A stretch of 64,000 nucleotides of DNA from an uncultured Opitutaceae bacterium (GCA_937902925.1 CALFNN010000012.1:1-64000), one strand, 5' to 3'; shown: positions 16,205 through 24,391, numbered from the stretch's first letter. Notes: a model not told the origin generated them from the letters alone. Made by a program: numbers and translations.

Positions 16205-17914
16205 TCAGAGAGGTTTCCTTGCGTCGACCACGAGCGTGAAATCGAACCGCAGCAGCCCGTTCTGGCCGTTGTCGAACCGCTCGTTCTCGACCGCGGCGAT
16301 GAATTGCGAGCCCGCGAAGCTCGCCAGCAACTGCTTCACGCGGTCAAACGACTCCTGGCTGACCTTCGACTGCGGGTTCGTCACGTCAAGGAGCCGGCCG
16401 CTCAACGCGAGTTTCAGGGGTGGCGGCGGCTTCGCCGCAGCCGCGTCCGTCGCCGCCGGGTCGCCCGCCGGCACCGCGGCGCCCGGCTCCGGCGGCGACG
16501 GCCGCACGAGCTGCAGTTTGTCGAGCCACACGTCCTCCACCTTCACGACCCGCGTCTGCAGGTCGGTGAAAAAATTGATCCAGTTCGACTTTGTCTCCAC
16601 CGCGCCCTGCAGGGCGGCGATCTCCTGCTTCGCCGCCTCGATCTTCGCAAGATTGTCGGTGTTGCGCGTGTTCAGGCCGCGCAGGGGCATCAACTGCCCC
16701 TCGACTTGCGCCGCCTTTGCGAGCGTCACCGTGGCCACCCGGTGAAAATAAAAGATCGGCGGCAACAATGCCGCCGCGAACAACGCGGCCGCCGCCAGCA
16801 GGACCGGCTGGCGCTTGCGAAACGCCAGAGCCTCGAGCAAGGAGGGCGGCAACAGGCTCGCCTCCGGCTCGTCTTTTGTCACCAGCCGGGTGGCCAGGCC
16901 CACGAGATCCGCCAGCAGGTGCGCCTCACCCTCCGCCCCCGCCGCCCGCGCATCGGCGGAAAGATCGACCCGGCGCAGCGGTTCGTAGCGCTCGACCGGC
17001 AGCTTGAGCTTTTCCGCCAGAACCCTGGGCAGCTCCTCGATCAACGCCCCGCCACCGGCCAGATACAACGCCACCGGTTGCGCCCCGCCGGACTGCCGGC
17101 GGTGATTGACCGTCGAGCGCGTGGTTTCGAGCGCGAGCTTCTGCGCGAACCCGGCCACCGCGTGTTGCACTGCCGCCCGGGCCGGGGAGCCGGCCGGCAG
17201 ATCGGAGCGGCCGGAAAGCACCTGCACCTTGAGCGCCTCGGCCTGGGCAAAATCGATCCGCAGCTCGTCCGCGACGCCCTGGGTGACGGCGTTGCCCGCG
17301 AGCGCCAGCGTGCGAAGGTAGAACCGGTCGTCCTCGAGAAACAGCAGCGTCGTGGAACGCGCCCCGACGTTCGCCACGATCACGCTCTGCCTCACATCGG
17401 GGTGGTTGTAACGGAAGGCGTGGCACAGCGCGAGACCCGCGGGCAGCGCGCGCTCCGCGGCAAATCCGGCGGCATCGGCGGCCACGCAGACCGTCTGCAT
17501 CGCCTCCGTCTTCGCCGCCGTCAGCATGATCTCGAGATCGAGGCCGTCGTCCGCGACGACGACGTGGTCCCACACGACCTCCCCGAGTGGATAGGGAATG
17601 TTTTCCGCCGCCTCGAACGCGACGATCTTGGCGCGCTTCGCCGCCTCGATCGACGGCGACTTGACGAATTTTGTCAGCGCCAGATGTCCCGGCACCGCGA
17701 GGGCGCATGCTCCGCCGAGGTGCTGCCGCGCGGCGGTCGCCCCGAGCGATTGCGCCAGGTCATCCGCCCAACGCGCATCCCGAGCGGGATCCGGGGTGTG
17801 CCGCTCGACGGCGAACTCCTGCAATACCAGCCGCCCCGCCACTCCCACGGTGAACGTGCCGCAGACTACGTGAGAGGCTCCGATATCGACCGCGAGGATG
17901 CGTGGTGCGCGCAT
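16205..17914 (-). CDS. PilM-PilN fusion protein (actin-like ATPase joined to a bitopic PilN domain)
   Basis: A 569-residue protein. Residues 1-350 form an actin-like PilM/FtsA fold: DIGASHVVCGTF at the start is the phosphate-1 loop, VIVANVGARSTTLLFLEDD near 180 is phosphate-2, and LYLAGGGALIEEL near 285 is the adenosine loop. A membrane helix lies at about 362-385 (LLAAAALFAAALLPPIFYF). After it come a coiled coil and a periplasmic PilN-like alpha/beta domain to the end. In type IV pilus systems PilM and PilN are separate and PilM binds the PilN N-terminus; here they are one chain. First gene of the operon, 12 bases before the Amuc_1100-like gene. The start MRAPRILAVDIG fits the family. Confidence 0.88.
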   Translation of the reverse strand: MRAPRILAVDIGASHVVCGTFTVGVAGRLVLQEFAVERHTPDPARDARWADDLAQSLGATAARQHLGGACALAVPGHLALTKFVKSPSIEAAKRAKIVAFEAAENIPYPLGEVVWDHVVVADDGLDLEIMLTAAKTEAMQTVCVAADAAGFAAERALPAGLALCHAFRYNHPDVRQSVIVANVGARSTTLLFLEDDRFYLRTLALAGNAVTQGVADELRIDFAQAEALKVQVLSGRSDLPAGSPARAAVQHAVAGFAQKLALETTRSTVNHRRQSGGAQPVALYLAGGGALIEELPRVLAEKLKLPVERYEPLRRVDLSADARAAGAEGEAHLLADLVGLATRLVTKDEPEASLLPPSLLEALAFRKRQPVLLAAAALFAAALLPPIFYFHRVATVTLAKAAQVEGQLMPLRGLNTRNTDNLAKIEAAKQEIAALQGAVETKSNWINFFTDLQTRVVKVEDVWLDKLQLVRPSPPEPGAAVPAGDPAATDAAAAKPPPPLKLALSGRLLDVTNPQSKVSQESFDRVKQLLASFAGSQFIAAVENERFDNGQNGLLRFDFTLVVDARKPL

Positions 17915-18177
17915 GGGGCGTTCAAGGCGATTTCAGATGGCATCAGACGCCGCAAGCGCATTCTCGCCGCCGCCCGCCGCGCCGGCGCCGCGGACCGGCG
18001 GGTTGCACTCCGCCGGCATATTCCCCGCCGCGCGCAACCGGCACGAGGAAGGCCCGTCTACCGGATTTCAGGTAGTTCGAGGATTCGTTTCGCCGGTTGT
18101 TCGAGCCACGCTCAAAACTGTCCCGATTTGCCCTTACCGACAAACACCAGGCCCTCCCCGCCGCCTTCGCGCAAAAA

Positions 18178-19338
18178 ATGAACCTATTTCCAAACCAGGA
18201 TGCGGCAGCAAATTCCCGGCCGGTGGATCCGTCGGCCATCGATTGGCGCTCGCTCCTCGCGTTGTTTCTCGGATCGCGCCTCCTGATCTGGGCGGTGGCG
18301 GGCGTTTCGCTGGCCGTCGTCGAGAAAGGGCAATTCTTCACGCCACCGGCCGGGCCCGCCGACTGGTTTATGCGATGGGATGCCGTTTTCTATGAAGGCC
18401 TCGCCGCGCATGGTTACAGCTACGACCCTGGCGCCGGATCGACCAACGTGGTCTTCCTGCCAGCACTGCCGTTGTTGATCCGCGCCGTTTCATTGGGCGG
18501 GTTGATCGATTTCAGGATTGGCGGTTATCTCGTCTCGCTGGCCTGCCTCTGGATTGCCTGCGTCTGGCTGTGGCGTGCGGTCGCACGGGAATGGAACGAC
18601 CCTCGGCTCGCCACGCTCGCGGTCGCCTTCCTGCTCCTCGGCCCCGTGAGCTTTTTCTTCTCGTGCCTTTACTCGGAGGCGTTGTTTCTGCCGCTGGCCA
18701 TCGGCTGCGTGGACGCCGCGCGCCAAGACCGCTGGTGGCGGGCCGGCATCCTCGGGGCGCTGGCCGCACTCACCCGATTCGTGGGCGTCATTCTGCTGGT
18801 TCCCCTGCTGTGGCAATACCTCGAATCGATGTTTCGGGGCGGGAGCCGCTCGCGCCCCAAGTCCGCTGTCCTGCTCGCGTGTTTTCTCCCGGTCGCCGGC
18901 TTCCTCGTTTTCTGCGGCTTCTTGTGGGTGCGCTTCGGCGATCCGCTGCTTTACTTCCACGCCGAAAACTTCTGGGGCCGGCATTTTGCCTGGTTCTGGG
19001 ACTTGTTGTATCGGGAAAGCTTCAGCAACCAGCCACTCTTTTACCGGATATGGTTTTCCGCCACCCTGGCCACCGCCTTCGGTGTGCTGCTGGCGGGCGT
19101 GCTGCTGCGGATGCCGGTCGCCTATTCGCTTTTTGCCCTGGCGGCCGCAGGCGTCTACATCTCTGCCCGCCTGGTTGAGTCGTTGCCCCGGTATTTCAGC
19201 GTGCTGTTTCCCCTTTATGTCGCGCTTGCGCTGGTTGGCAGGCGATGGCCGCGGACCGTGCTTCCGCTGCTGGCAACCTCCACGGCCCTGCTGATCTTTT
19301 CCGTCGTGCTTTTCGTTAACGGCTACTGGTTCACATGA
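18178..19338 (+). CDS. PIG-V-like polytopic mannosyltransferase
   Basis: A 386-residue membrane protein with about ten hydrophobic helices. The segment WFMRWDAVFYEGLAAHGY near residue 65 is the WD-containing luminal loop of the PIG-V/GPI-mannosyltransferase II family, which uses polyprenyl-phosphate mannose. CLYSEALFLPLAIG near 160 matches the second conserved loop with an acidic residue. Such bacterial enzymes are presumed to mannosylate exported glycans or proteins; the acceptor is unknown. The ATG at 18178 (MNLFPNQDAAAN) is chosen; an upstream in-frame ATG at 18097 would add residues with no homology feel. It is divergent from the PilM-PilN gene across 263 bases that hold no other recognisable gene. 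Confidence 0.8.
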   Translation: MNLFPNQDAAANSRPVDPSAIDWRSLLALFLGSRLLIWAVAGVSLAVVEKGQFFTPPAGPADWFMRWDAVFYEGLAAHGYSYDPGAGSTNVVFLPALPLLIRAVSLGGLIDFRIGGYLVSLACLWIACVWLWRAVAREWNDPRLATLAVAFLLLGPVSFFFSCLYSEALFLPLAIGCVDAARQDRWWRAGILGALAALTRFVGVILLVPLLWQYLESMFRGGSRSRPKSAVLLACFLPVAGFLVFCGFLWVRFGDPLLYFHAENFWGRHFAWFWDLLYRESFSNQPLFYRIWFSATLATAFGVLLAGVLLRMPVAYSLFALAAAGVYISARLVESLPRYFSVLFPLYVALALVGRRWPRTVLPLLATSTALLIFSVVLFVNGYWFT

Positions 19339-19374
19339 GGGTGCCTCGTGCACCGCGCCCGAATCCTTCGAACC

Positions 19375-19968
19375 TCACCGCGGCTCGCGACGCACAAACG
19401 ACGGCGTGGTCCGCGGATATTCGCCGGCAAACGGCGTCAGGTATTGCGGCTGGAGCAACCCGTCGTTCGCCGCCGCTGCCGTGGCCGCCCGCGTCTGGAA
19501 ATTCTTCTTTTGGTCCGCCGTCGCCAGCGTTGCCGAGTAGGCCGACCGGCCCGCCGCCACCGGCCGGCCCCCGGCGGTGAGTTCGACGCCCCAGTATTTC
19601 GGGTCGCCGTGCAATTGGTCACGCTTCACCAGCTCGGGCGGCAGATAAAACCGCACCTCGGCCCGGCCCGCCTCGAGCGCCACGCATTCCGCCTCGGCGC
19701 GATAGTGCTCGATGCGACGCTCCCCTCCCGCCGGTGCCGGCAACTCGAAGCCCACGATCAGCGCCACGCGCACCCGCGATACCATTTGACCCGGCGAACC
19801 CGCCGCCGGGCGGACGTTGAGCGCCACATCGGCCTCCAGCCAGTTCCCCGTCGCCCCGCCCGGCGCGCGAAGATTGGCGAACTTCACCGAGCTCACTTCG
19901 ACTTCCTGCGCCGCCGCAACGGACGCCGCAACCAGCGCGAGGCTCAGCGCAACCAGGACGAGTTTCAT
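19375..19968 (-). CDS. small exported beta-rich protein of unknown function
   Basis: A 197-residue protein with a signal peptide (about 1-20, cleavage near VAAAQE). The mature chain starts VEVSSVKFANLRAPGGATGN and is mostly beta-strand, with a strand pair VRVALIVGFELPAP and FYLPPELVKRDQLHGDPKYW, followed by a C-terminal Ala-rich stretch. It could be a single Ig-like or pilin-like sandwich. In Akkermansia the gene before Amuc_1101 encodes a small envelope protein (Amuc_1102). This gene has the same strand and rough position, but a plus-strand PIG-V-like gene lies between it and the PilM-PilN gene. I cannot decide from sequence alone whether it belongs to that system. Confidence 0.7.
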   Translation of the reverse strand: MKLVLVALSLALVAASVAAAQEVEVSSVKFANLRAPGGATGNWLEADVALNVRPAAGSPGQMVSRVRVALIVGFELPAPAGGERRIEHYRAEAECVALEAGRAEVRFYLPPELVKRDQLHGDPKYWGVELTAGGRPVAAGRSAYSATLATADQKKNFQTRAATAAAANDGLLQPQYLTPFAGEYPRTTPSFVRREPR

Positions 19969-20152
19969 GGGGATCGATCAAGAAGCTGGTCCGGCCCGCC
20001 GGAACGTCACGCCCAAACCACGGCCCGTCATCGATGCTCCACGCAGCAACCTCCAGCCTGCGATGAAATCTCCCCGAGAACCACCAATGCAGCGGGATTT
20101 ATTCTTGAGATTTCTCTGGAGCTTGGCGTCCGGACCTTGAACCTTCCGGGGC

Positions 20153-20656
20153 GTGAGCACCGGTCTGGCCTACAAAATCGCCGTCCTCGTCTTTCTCGAA
20201 AACGCCGCCGGCGAACACCTGCTCCTGCTCCGGGCCAAGCCGCCGAACCTCGGCGTCTGGAGTCCGATCGGCGGCAAACTCGAGACCGCGCACGGCGAGT
20301 CGCCGTTCGAGTGCGCCGTCCGCGAGACGCGCGAGGAAACCGGCCACGAAATCGTCGCCGCGGACCTGCATCTCTTCGCGATGATCGCCGAGAAGGCCTA
20401 CGAAGGCCAGGCGCACTGGCTGATGTTTCTGTTCCGCTGCCGCCGGCCCATCCCCGCCCTGCCGGCCGATATCTCGGAAGGAAAATTCGGCTTCTTCTCG
20501 CGGGCGAAGATCGATGCCATCCCCTTGCCTGAGACGGACCGCACTGCCCTCTGGCCGATCTACGATCGCTACCGCGACCGGTTCGTCGCCCTGAAGGCCG
20601 ACTGCGCCCCCGGCCAGTCCGTGCGGGTCGACATCGAGGAAATTACTCCGGCCTGA
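20153..20656 (+). CDS. Nudix hydrolase
   Basis: A 167-residue Nudix-fold pyrophosphohydrolase. The Nudix box is GGKLETAHGES followed by AVRETREETGHE. It keeps REXXEEXG intact but has two extra residues between the conserved Gly and the first Glu of the consensus. The following strand (HWLMFLFRCRRPI) and the PLPETDRTALWPIYDRY segment resemble NTP or NDP-sugar hydrolases, but the substrate cannot be told from this. The start is a GTG at 20153 giving VSTGLAYKIAVLVFLE, which fits the family length. A 184-base spacer separates it from the divergent exported-protein gene, and 112 bases separate it from pdhA downstream. Confidence 0.88.
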   Translation: MSTGLAYKIAVLVFLENAAGEHLLLLRAKPPNLGVWSPIGGKLETAHGESPFECAVRETREETGHEIVAADLHLFAMIAEKAYEGQAHWLMFLFRCRRPIPALPADISEGKFGFFSRAKIDAIPLPETDRTALWPIYDRYRDRFVALKADCAPGQSVRVDIEEITPA

Positions 20657-20768
20657 TTCCTGCGTGGCCGGGCGTGCGCCCCGCGCGGGCGGCGCCTCGG
20701 GCAATCCACGCTTGATTTCCCCGCCGTCCGGCCAACAGTTTTCCGTTCCCATCAACCGATCCACTTTC

Positions 20769-21866
20769 GTGACTAAAAAGACGAGCACCACCGCCGAGAA
20801 AAAGCCCGAGACCGCGGCCAAGTCCGCCGGCTTCAGCCAGGCGCCGATCAACGCCGGCTTGTCCGGCGAACAGAAGATCGGATTGTTTCGCACGATGTTG
20901 CGCATCCGGCGGTTCGAGGAGCGCAGTTTGCGCGCCTACCAGGCCAAGAAGATTGGCGGCTTCCTTCACCTTTACATCGGGCAGGAGGCGGTCGCCGCCG
21001 GCTGCTGCTCGCTGATGGGCAAGGATGACCACGTCATCACCGCCTATCGCGATCACGGCCACGCCATCGCCGTCGGCATGGACACCAAGGGCCTCATGGC
21101 CGAGCTCTACGGCAAGGCCACCGGCTGCTCGAAGGGCAAAGGCGGTTCGATGCACTATTTCGATCCGACCCGTAATTTCTGGGGCGGCCACGGCATCGTC
21201 GGCGGCCAGATCCCGCTCGGCACCGGCCTCGCCTACGCGCTCAAATATCAGGGCAAGAAGGGCGCCGCGATGGCGTTCATGGGCGATGGCGCCGTCAATC
21301 AGGGCGCCGTCCACGAGGCCTATAATCTCGCCTCCCTCTGGAATCTCCCGGTCGTCTTCGTGATCGAAAACAACGGCTACTCGATGGGCACGAGCCAGGA
21401 ACGTTCTTCCGCCGGCGAACTCGCCCAGCGCGCCGCCGGCTACGACATGGAATGGGGCCAGTGCAACGGCCACGACGTCTACGAGGTCCGCGCGACGATG
21501 GACAAGTTTCTCAGCAAGGCCCGCGAGCAATCGCGCCCCAGCACCGTCGAGATCGACACCTACCGTTATCGCGGCCACTCCGTCGCCGATCCCGACAACA
21601 CCTATCGCAGCAAGGCCGAGATCGAGGAATACCGCCGCACCAAGGATCCGATCCAGGTCTTTCAGGACCAACTCGTCGCCGCCAAAGTGCTCGACGCGGC
21701 GATCGTCGAGAAGATCGACGCCGAGGCTCGCGCCGAGGCCGACCAGGCGGCCGACTTCGCCGAGGCCAGCCCGTTCCCCACTCCGGACGACATTCAAAAG
21801 GACGTTTACTGGGAGGCCGACAATCCGTCCGAGCGCAAATCCCACGGCCGGCTCTTTTTCGAATAA
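20769..21866 (+). CDS. pdhA: pyruvate dehydrogenase E1 component, alpha subunit
   Basis: Half of the thiamine-diphosphate-dependent E1 that decarboxylates pyruvate and acetylates the lipoyl group of E2. The 365-residue protein shows the TPP motif GDGAVNQGAVHEAYNLA near residue 172 closing with IENN, the YRDHGHAIAVG loop near 95, and the YRYRGHSVADPDNTYR regulatory-loop segment near 260. The family is PdhA of the alpha2beta2 type. The start is a GTG at 20769 (VTKKTSTTAEKK); an open frame further upstream has no family similarity. First gene of pdhA-pdhB-pdhC, with 95 and 126 bases in the two spacers, each filled by a hairpin element. No E3 gene is present here. Confidence 0.95.
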   Translation: MTKKTSTTAEKKPETAAKSAGFSQAPINAGLSGEQKIGLFRTMLRIRRFEERSLRAYQAKKIGGFLHLYIGQEAVAAGCCSLMGKDDHVITAYRDHGHAIAVGMDTKGLMAELYGKATGCSKGKGGSMHYFDPTRNFWGGHGIVGGQIPLGTGLAYALKYQGKKGAAMAFMGDGAVNQGAVHEAYNLASLWNLPVVFVIENNGYSMGTSQERSSAGELAQRAAGYDMEWGQCNGHDVYEVRATMDKFLSKAREQSRPSTVEIDTYRYRGHSVADPDNTYRSKAEIEEYRRTKDPIQVFQDQLVAAKVLDAAIVEKIDAEARAEADQAADFAEASPFPTPDDIQKDVYWEADNPSERKSHGRLFFE

Positions 21867-21873
21867 GATTTCC

Positions 21874-21941
21874 GCCCACGGAACACACTGAACACACCGA
21901 AAGCCAAATCGAATTCCGTGTATTCCGTGTGTTCCGCGGGC
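21874..21941. repeat. imperfect palindromic spacer element, ACGGAACAC family, copy 1
   Basis: Arms 21874-21901 and 21914-21941 pair at 24 of 28 positions around a 12-base loop. Each arm is about three tandem 9-base units of the type ACGGAACAC. It fills most of the pdhA-pdhB spacer, ending 20 bases before the pdhB start. The same unit family occurs at 42245-42313. Confidence 0.85.
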
Positions 21942-21961
21942 ACCATTCCTCCTCTCTCATC

Positions 21962-22939
21962 ATGCCCGTCCTGACTTACCGCGAAGCCATCCGCCACGCC
22001 CTCGCCGAGGAACTGGAGCGCGACCCGAACGTCGTCGTCATGGGCGAGGAAGTCGCCCAGTTCAACGGCGCCTACAAGGTCACCGAGGGCCTCCTCGCCA
22101 AGTTCGGCCCGAAGCGCATCGTCGACACCCCGATCAGCGAGGCCGGCTTCATCGGCATGGGCGTCGGCGCATCGATGCTCGGCGTCCGCCCGGTGATGGA
22201 GCTGATGTTCTGGTCGTTCTACTCGGTCGCGTTCGATCAGATCCTCAACAACGCCGCCAACGTCCGTTACATGTCCGGCGGCCAGATCAACTGCCCCATC
22301 GTGATCCGCGGTCCCGCCAACGGCGGCACCAACGTCGGCGCCACCCACTCGCACACGCCGGAGAACGTCCTCGCCAACCACCCGGGGGTGAAGGTCGTCG
22401 TTCCCGCCACCCCCGCCGACGCCAAGGGTCTCCTCAAGTCCGCGATCCGCGACAACGATCCCGTTTTCTTCCTCGAGAACACCATCCTCTATGGCGACAA
22501 GGGCGAGGTCCCGGAGGGCGACGTCCTCGTCCCGCTCGGCCGGGCCGACGTGAAGCGCGCGGGCACCGATCTCACGATCGTCACCTACGGCCGCTGCGTC
22601 CTGCACTCGCTCGCCGCCGCCGAGTTGCTCGCCAAGGAACACGACGTTTCGGTCGAGGTCGTCGACCTCCGCACGATCCGTCCGCTCGACATCGACACGG
22701 TTCTCGCCTCGGTCGCAAAGACCCATCGCGTGTTGATCGTCGAGGAGCAAAAGCCGTTCGCCAGCGTTGGCTCGCAGCTCGCGTTCATGATCCAGCGCGA
22801 GGCCTTCGACGAACTCGACGCGCCGATCCACCGGCTCGCGACGATCGACGCCCCTGCGATCTACAGCCCGCCCGTCGAGGTCGAGCAGCTCCCGAACCCG
22901 CGGCGCGTCCTCCAAGCCGCCCTCGAAGTCCTCGCCTGA
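21962..22939 (+). CDS. pdhB: pyruvate dehydrogenase E1 component, beta subunit
   Basis: A 325-residue transketolase-like beta subunit of E1. It has the pyrimidine-binding domain with VVVMGEEVAQFNGAYKVT near the start, the DTPISEAGFIGMGVGASM segment with the catalytic Glu near residue 60, THSHTPENVLANHPGVKVV near 130, and the C-terminal transketolase domain (VEVVDLRTIRPLDIDTVL) ending before residue 325. The length is normal. The ATG at 21962 gives MPVLTYREAIRHA, the standard family start. The long in-frame reading upstream is only the end of pdhA read in another frame plus the repeat element. Partners are pdhA upstream and pdhC downstream. Confidence 0.95.
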   Translation: MPVLTYREAIRHALAEELERDPNVVVMGEEVAQFNGAYKVTEGLLAKFGPKRIVDTPISEAGFIGMGVGASMLGVRPVMELMFWSFYSVAFDQILNNAANVRYMSGGQINCPIVIRGPANGGTNVGATHSHTPENVLANHPGVKVVVPATPADAKGLLKSAIRDNDPVFFLENTILYGDKGEVPEGDVLVPLGRADVKRAGTDLTIVTYGRCVLHSLAAAELLAKEHDVSVEVVDLRTIRPLDIDTVLASVAKTHRVLIVEEQKPFASVGSQLAFMIQREAFDELDAPIHRLATIDAPAIYSPPVEVEQLPNPRRVLQAALEVLA

Positions 22940-22947
22940 TTTTTTCC

Positions 22948-23021
22948 ACGCGGAGATCGCGGAGAACGCGGAGTAAACCCAAAATCATTTTCTTTCTCCG
23001 CGTTCTCCGCGATCTCCGCGT
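22948..23021. repeat. perfect 26-bp hairpin of tandem CGCGGAGA-type units
   Basis: Arms 22948-22973 and 22996-23021 are perfect reverse complements over 26 bases, with a 22-base AT-richer loop. Each arm is three tandem 8-9 base units built on CGCGGAG. It lies in the pdhB-pdhC spacer, 8 bases after the pdhB stop and 44 before the pdhC start. Confidence 0.92.
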
Positions 23022-23065
23022 TTCAATTCCGTCTTTAGACATCCGTAATCTGTTCTCCGACTCCC

Positions 23066-24391
23066 ATGGCCCAAATCATCGACATGCCGAAACTCAGCGA
23101 CACCATGACGGTGGGCACGCTGGTCAAGTGGCTGAAAAAGGAAGGCGACGCCGTGAAGACCGGCGACATGCTCGCCGAGGTCGAGACCGACAAGGCCACG
23201 ATGGAGCTCGAGAGCTTCTTCGACGGCACGCTCCTGAAAATCTTCGCCGCCGCGGGTTCGCAGGTCGAGATCGGCGCCGCGCTTTGCGCCATCGGCAAGC
23301 CGGGTGAAAAGGTCGACGCTCCCGCCGCCGCGCCGAACGCCGCGCCGATCGCTGGAGCCGGGGTCGCTAACCCCGGCCCGGGCTCAACGAGCCCGGCTAC
23401 AACCAAGCCCGCCCCGGCGCCTGCTTCCACTCCGGCACCGGTCGCTCCTCCGCCCGCCGCCGCGCCTGCTCGCGCCTCCGGCGAGCGCGTCAAGATTTCC
23501 CCGCTCGCGAAAAAACTCGCCGCCGAAAAAGGCATCGATCCCTCGCGCCTCACCGGCTCGGGTCCCGGCGGCCGCATTGTCCGCGCCGATGTTCTCGCGG
23601 GCGAAAAGTCCGGCGCCGCCAAGGCCGCTCCGGCCTCGGGCGCCTCGCTTCCCTCCGGTCCCTCGCCTTTCGCCAAAGGCCCGATTCAGGAAGAGCGCGT
23701 CGTCGCCGTCTCCAACATGCGCGGCGCCATCGCCCGCCGGCTGGTCGAGTCGAAAACCCAGCTCCCGCATTTCTACGTCGAAATCGAGATCGACGCCGCC
23801 CCGCTTCTCGCCCTGCGCGAACAACTGAACACCGGCCTCGAAAAGGAAGGCGTCAAACTTTCCGTCAACGACTTCATCCTCAAGGCCAGCGCCGAGGCCC
23901 TCCGCCGCGTGCCGCAGGTCAACGGCTCGTGGGAGGTCGCCGCCTCCGGGCAGGGCCAGATCCGCTATTTCGGCGCCGCCCACGTTGCCTTCGCCGTGGC
24001 GATCGACGACGGCCTCATCACACCGGTGATTCGCGACACGCACCTCAAGAGCGTTTTCCAGATCAGCACCGAGGCGAAAACGCTCGGCAGGCGGGCCAAG
24101 GAAAAGAAACTCAAGCCCGACGAATTCACCGGCGGCACGTTTTGCGTGTCGAACCTGGGCATGATGGGCATCCCCCGTTTTTCCGCGATCATCAATCCGC
24201 CCAATGCCGCGATCCTCGCCGTCGGCACGACCGTGACGAAACCCGTCGTGAAAAACGGCCAGCTCGCCATCGGCCAGACCATGGTGCTCACGCTCTCCTG
24301 CGACCATCGCGTCGTCGACGGCGCCGTCGGCGCCCAATACCTGAACGCGTTGCGCCAGTTGCTGGAGAGCCCCGCCCTCCTGCTGGTGTAA
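23066..24391 (+). CDS. pdhC: dihydrolipoamide acetyltransferase, E2 of pyruvate dehydrogenase
   Basis: The 441-residue core subunit transfers acetyl from lipoyl-lysine to CoA. Domains in order: one lipoyl domain (1-80, Lys43 in ETDKATME), an Ala/Pro linker (about 85-150), the peripheral subunit-binding domain (VKISPLAKKLAAEKGIDPSR, about 150-185), a short linker, and the acetyltransferase domain (about 215-441) with the catalytic DHRVVDGA near residue 413. One lipoyl domain is the common count in this type. The linker contains a GC-rich double-hairpin repeat inserted in frame (23357-23396), coding for a Gly/Pro/Ser run. The ATG at 23066 gives MAQIIDMPKLSDTM, the expected start. The E3 subunit is not in this window. 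Confidence 0.95.
   Translation: MAQIIDMPKLSDTMTVGTLVKWLKKEGDAVKTGDMLAEVETDKATMELESFFDGTLLKIFAAAGSQVEIGAALCAIGKPGEKVDAPAAAPNAAPIAGAGVANPGPGSTSPATTKPAPAPASTPAPVAPPPAAAPARASGERVKISPLAKKLAAEKGIDPSRLTGSGPGGRIVRADVLAGEKSGAAKAAPASGASLPSGPSPFAKGPIQEERVVAVSNMRGAIARRLVESKTQLPHFYVEIEIDAAPLLALREQLNTGLEKEGVKLSVNDFILKASAEALRRVPQVNGSWEVAASGQGQIRYFGAAHVAFAVAIDDGLITPVIRDTHLKSVFQISTEAKTLGRRAKEKKLKPDEFTGGTFCVSNLGMMGIPRFSAIINPPNAAILAVGTTVTKPVVKNGQLAIGQTMVLTLSCDHRVVDGAVGAQYLNALRQLLESPALLLV
23357..23396. repeat. double-hairpin GCCGGGGT / CCGGGCTC repeat inside the pdhC linker
   Basis: Two adjacent small hairpins: GCCGGGGT (23357-23364) with ACCCCGGC (23370-23377), and CCGGGCTC (23378-23385) with GAGCCCGG (23389-23396). 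The pair keeps the reading frame and encodes part of the flexible E2 linker. It looks like an intergenic-type repeat captured inside a gene. Confidence 0.7.

Noticed and set aside
6765-17914. A complete type IV pilus or type II secretion operon
   Set aside because: No pilin, prepilin peptidase, assembly ATPase or PilC/GspF is present in the window; only the platform and secretin part is encoded here.
17943-18341. 132-residue minus-strand frame in the PilM-PilN/PIG-V spacer
   Set aside because: Basic, overlapping the real PIG-V start and spacer; no signal or domain. The 263-base spacer holds nothing else I can support.
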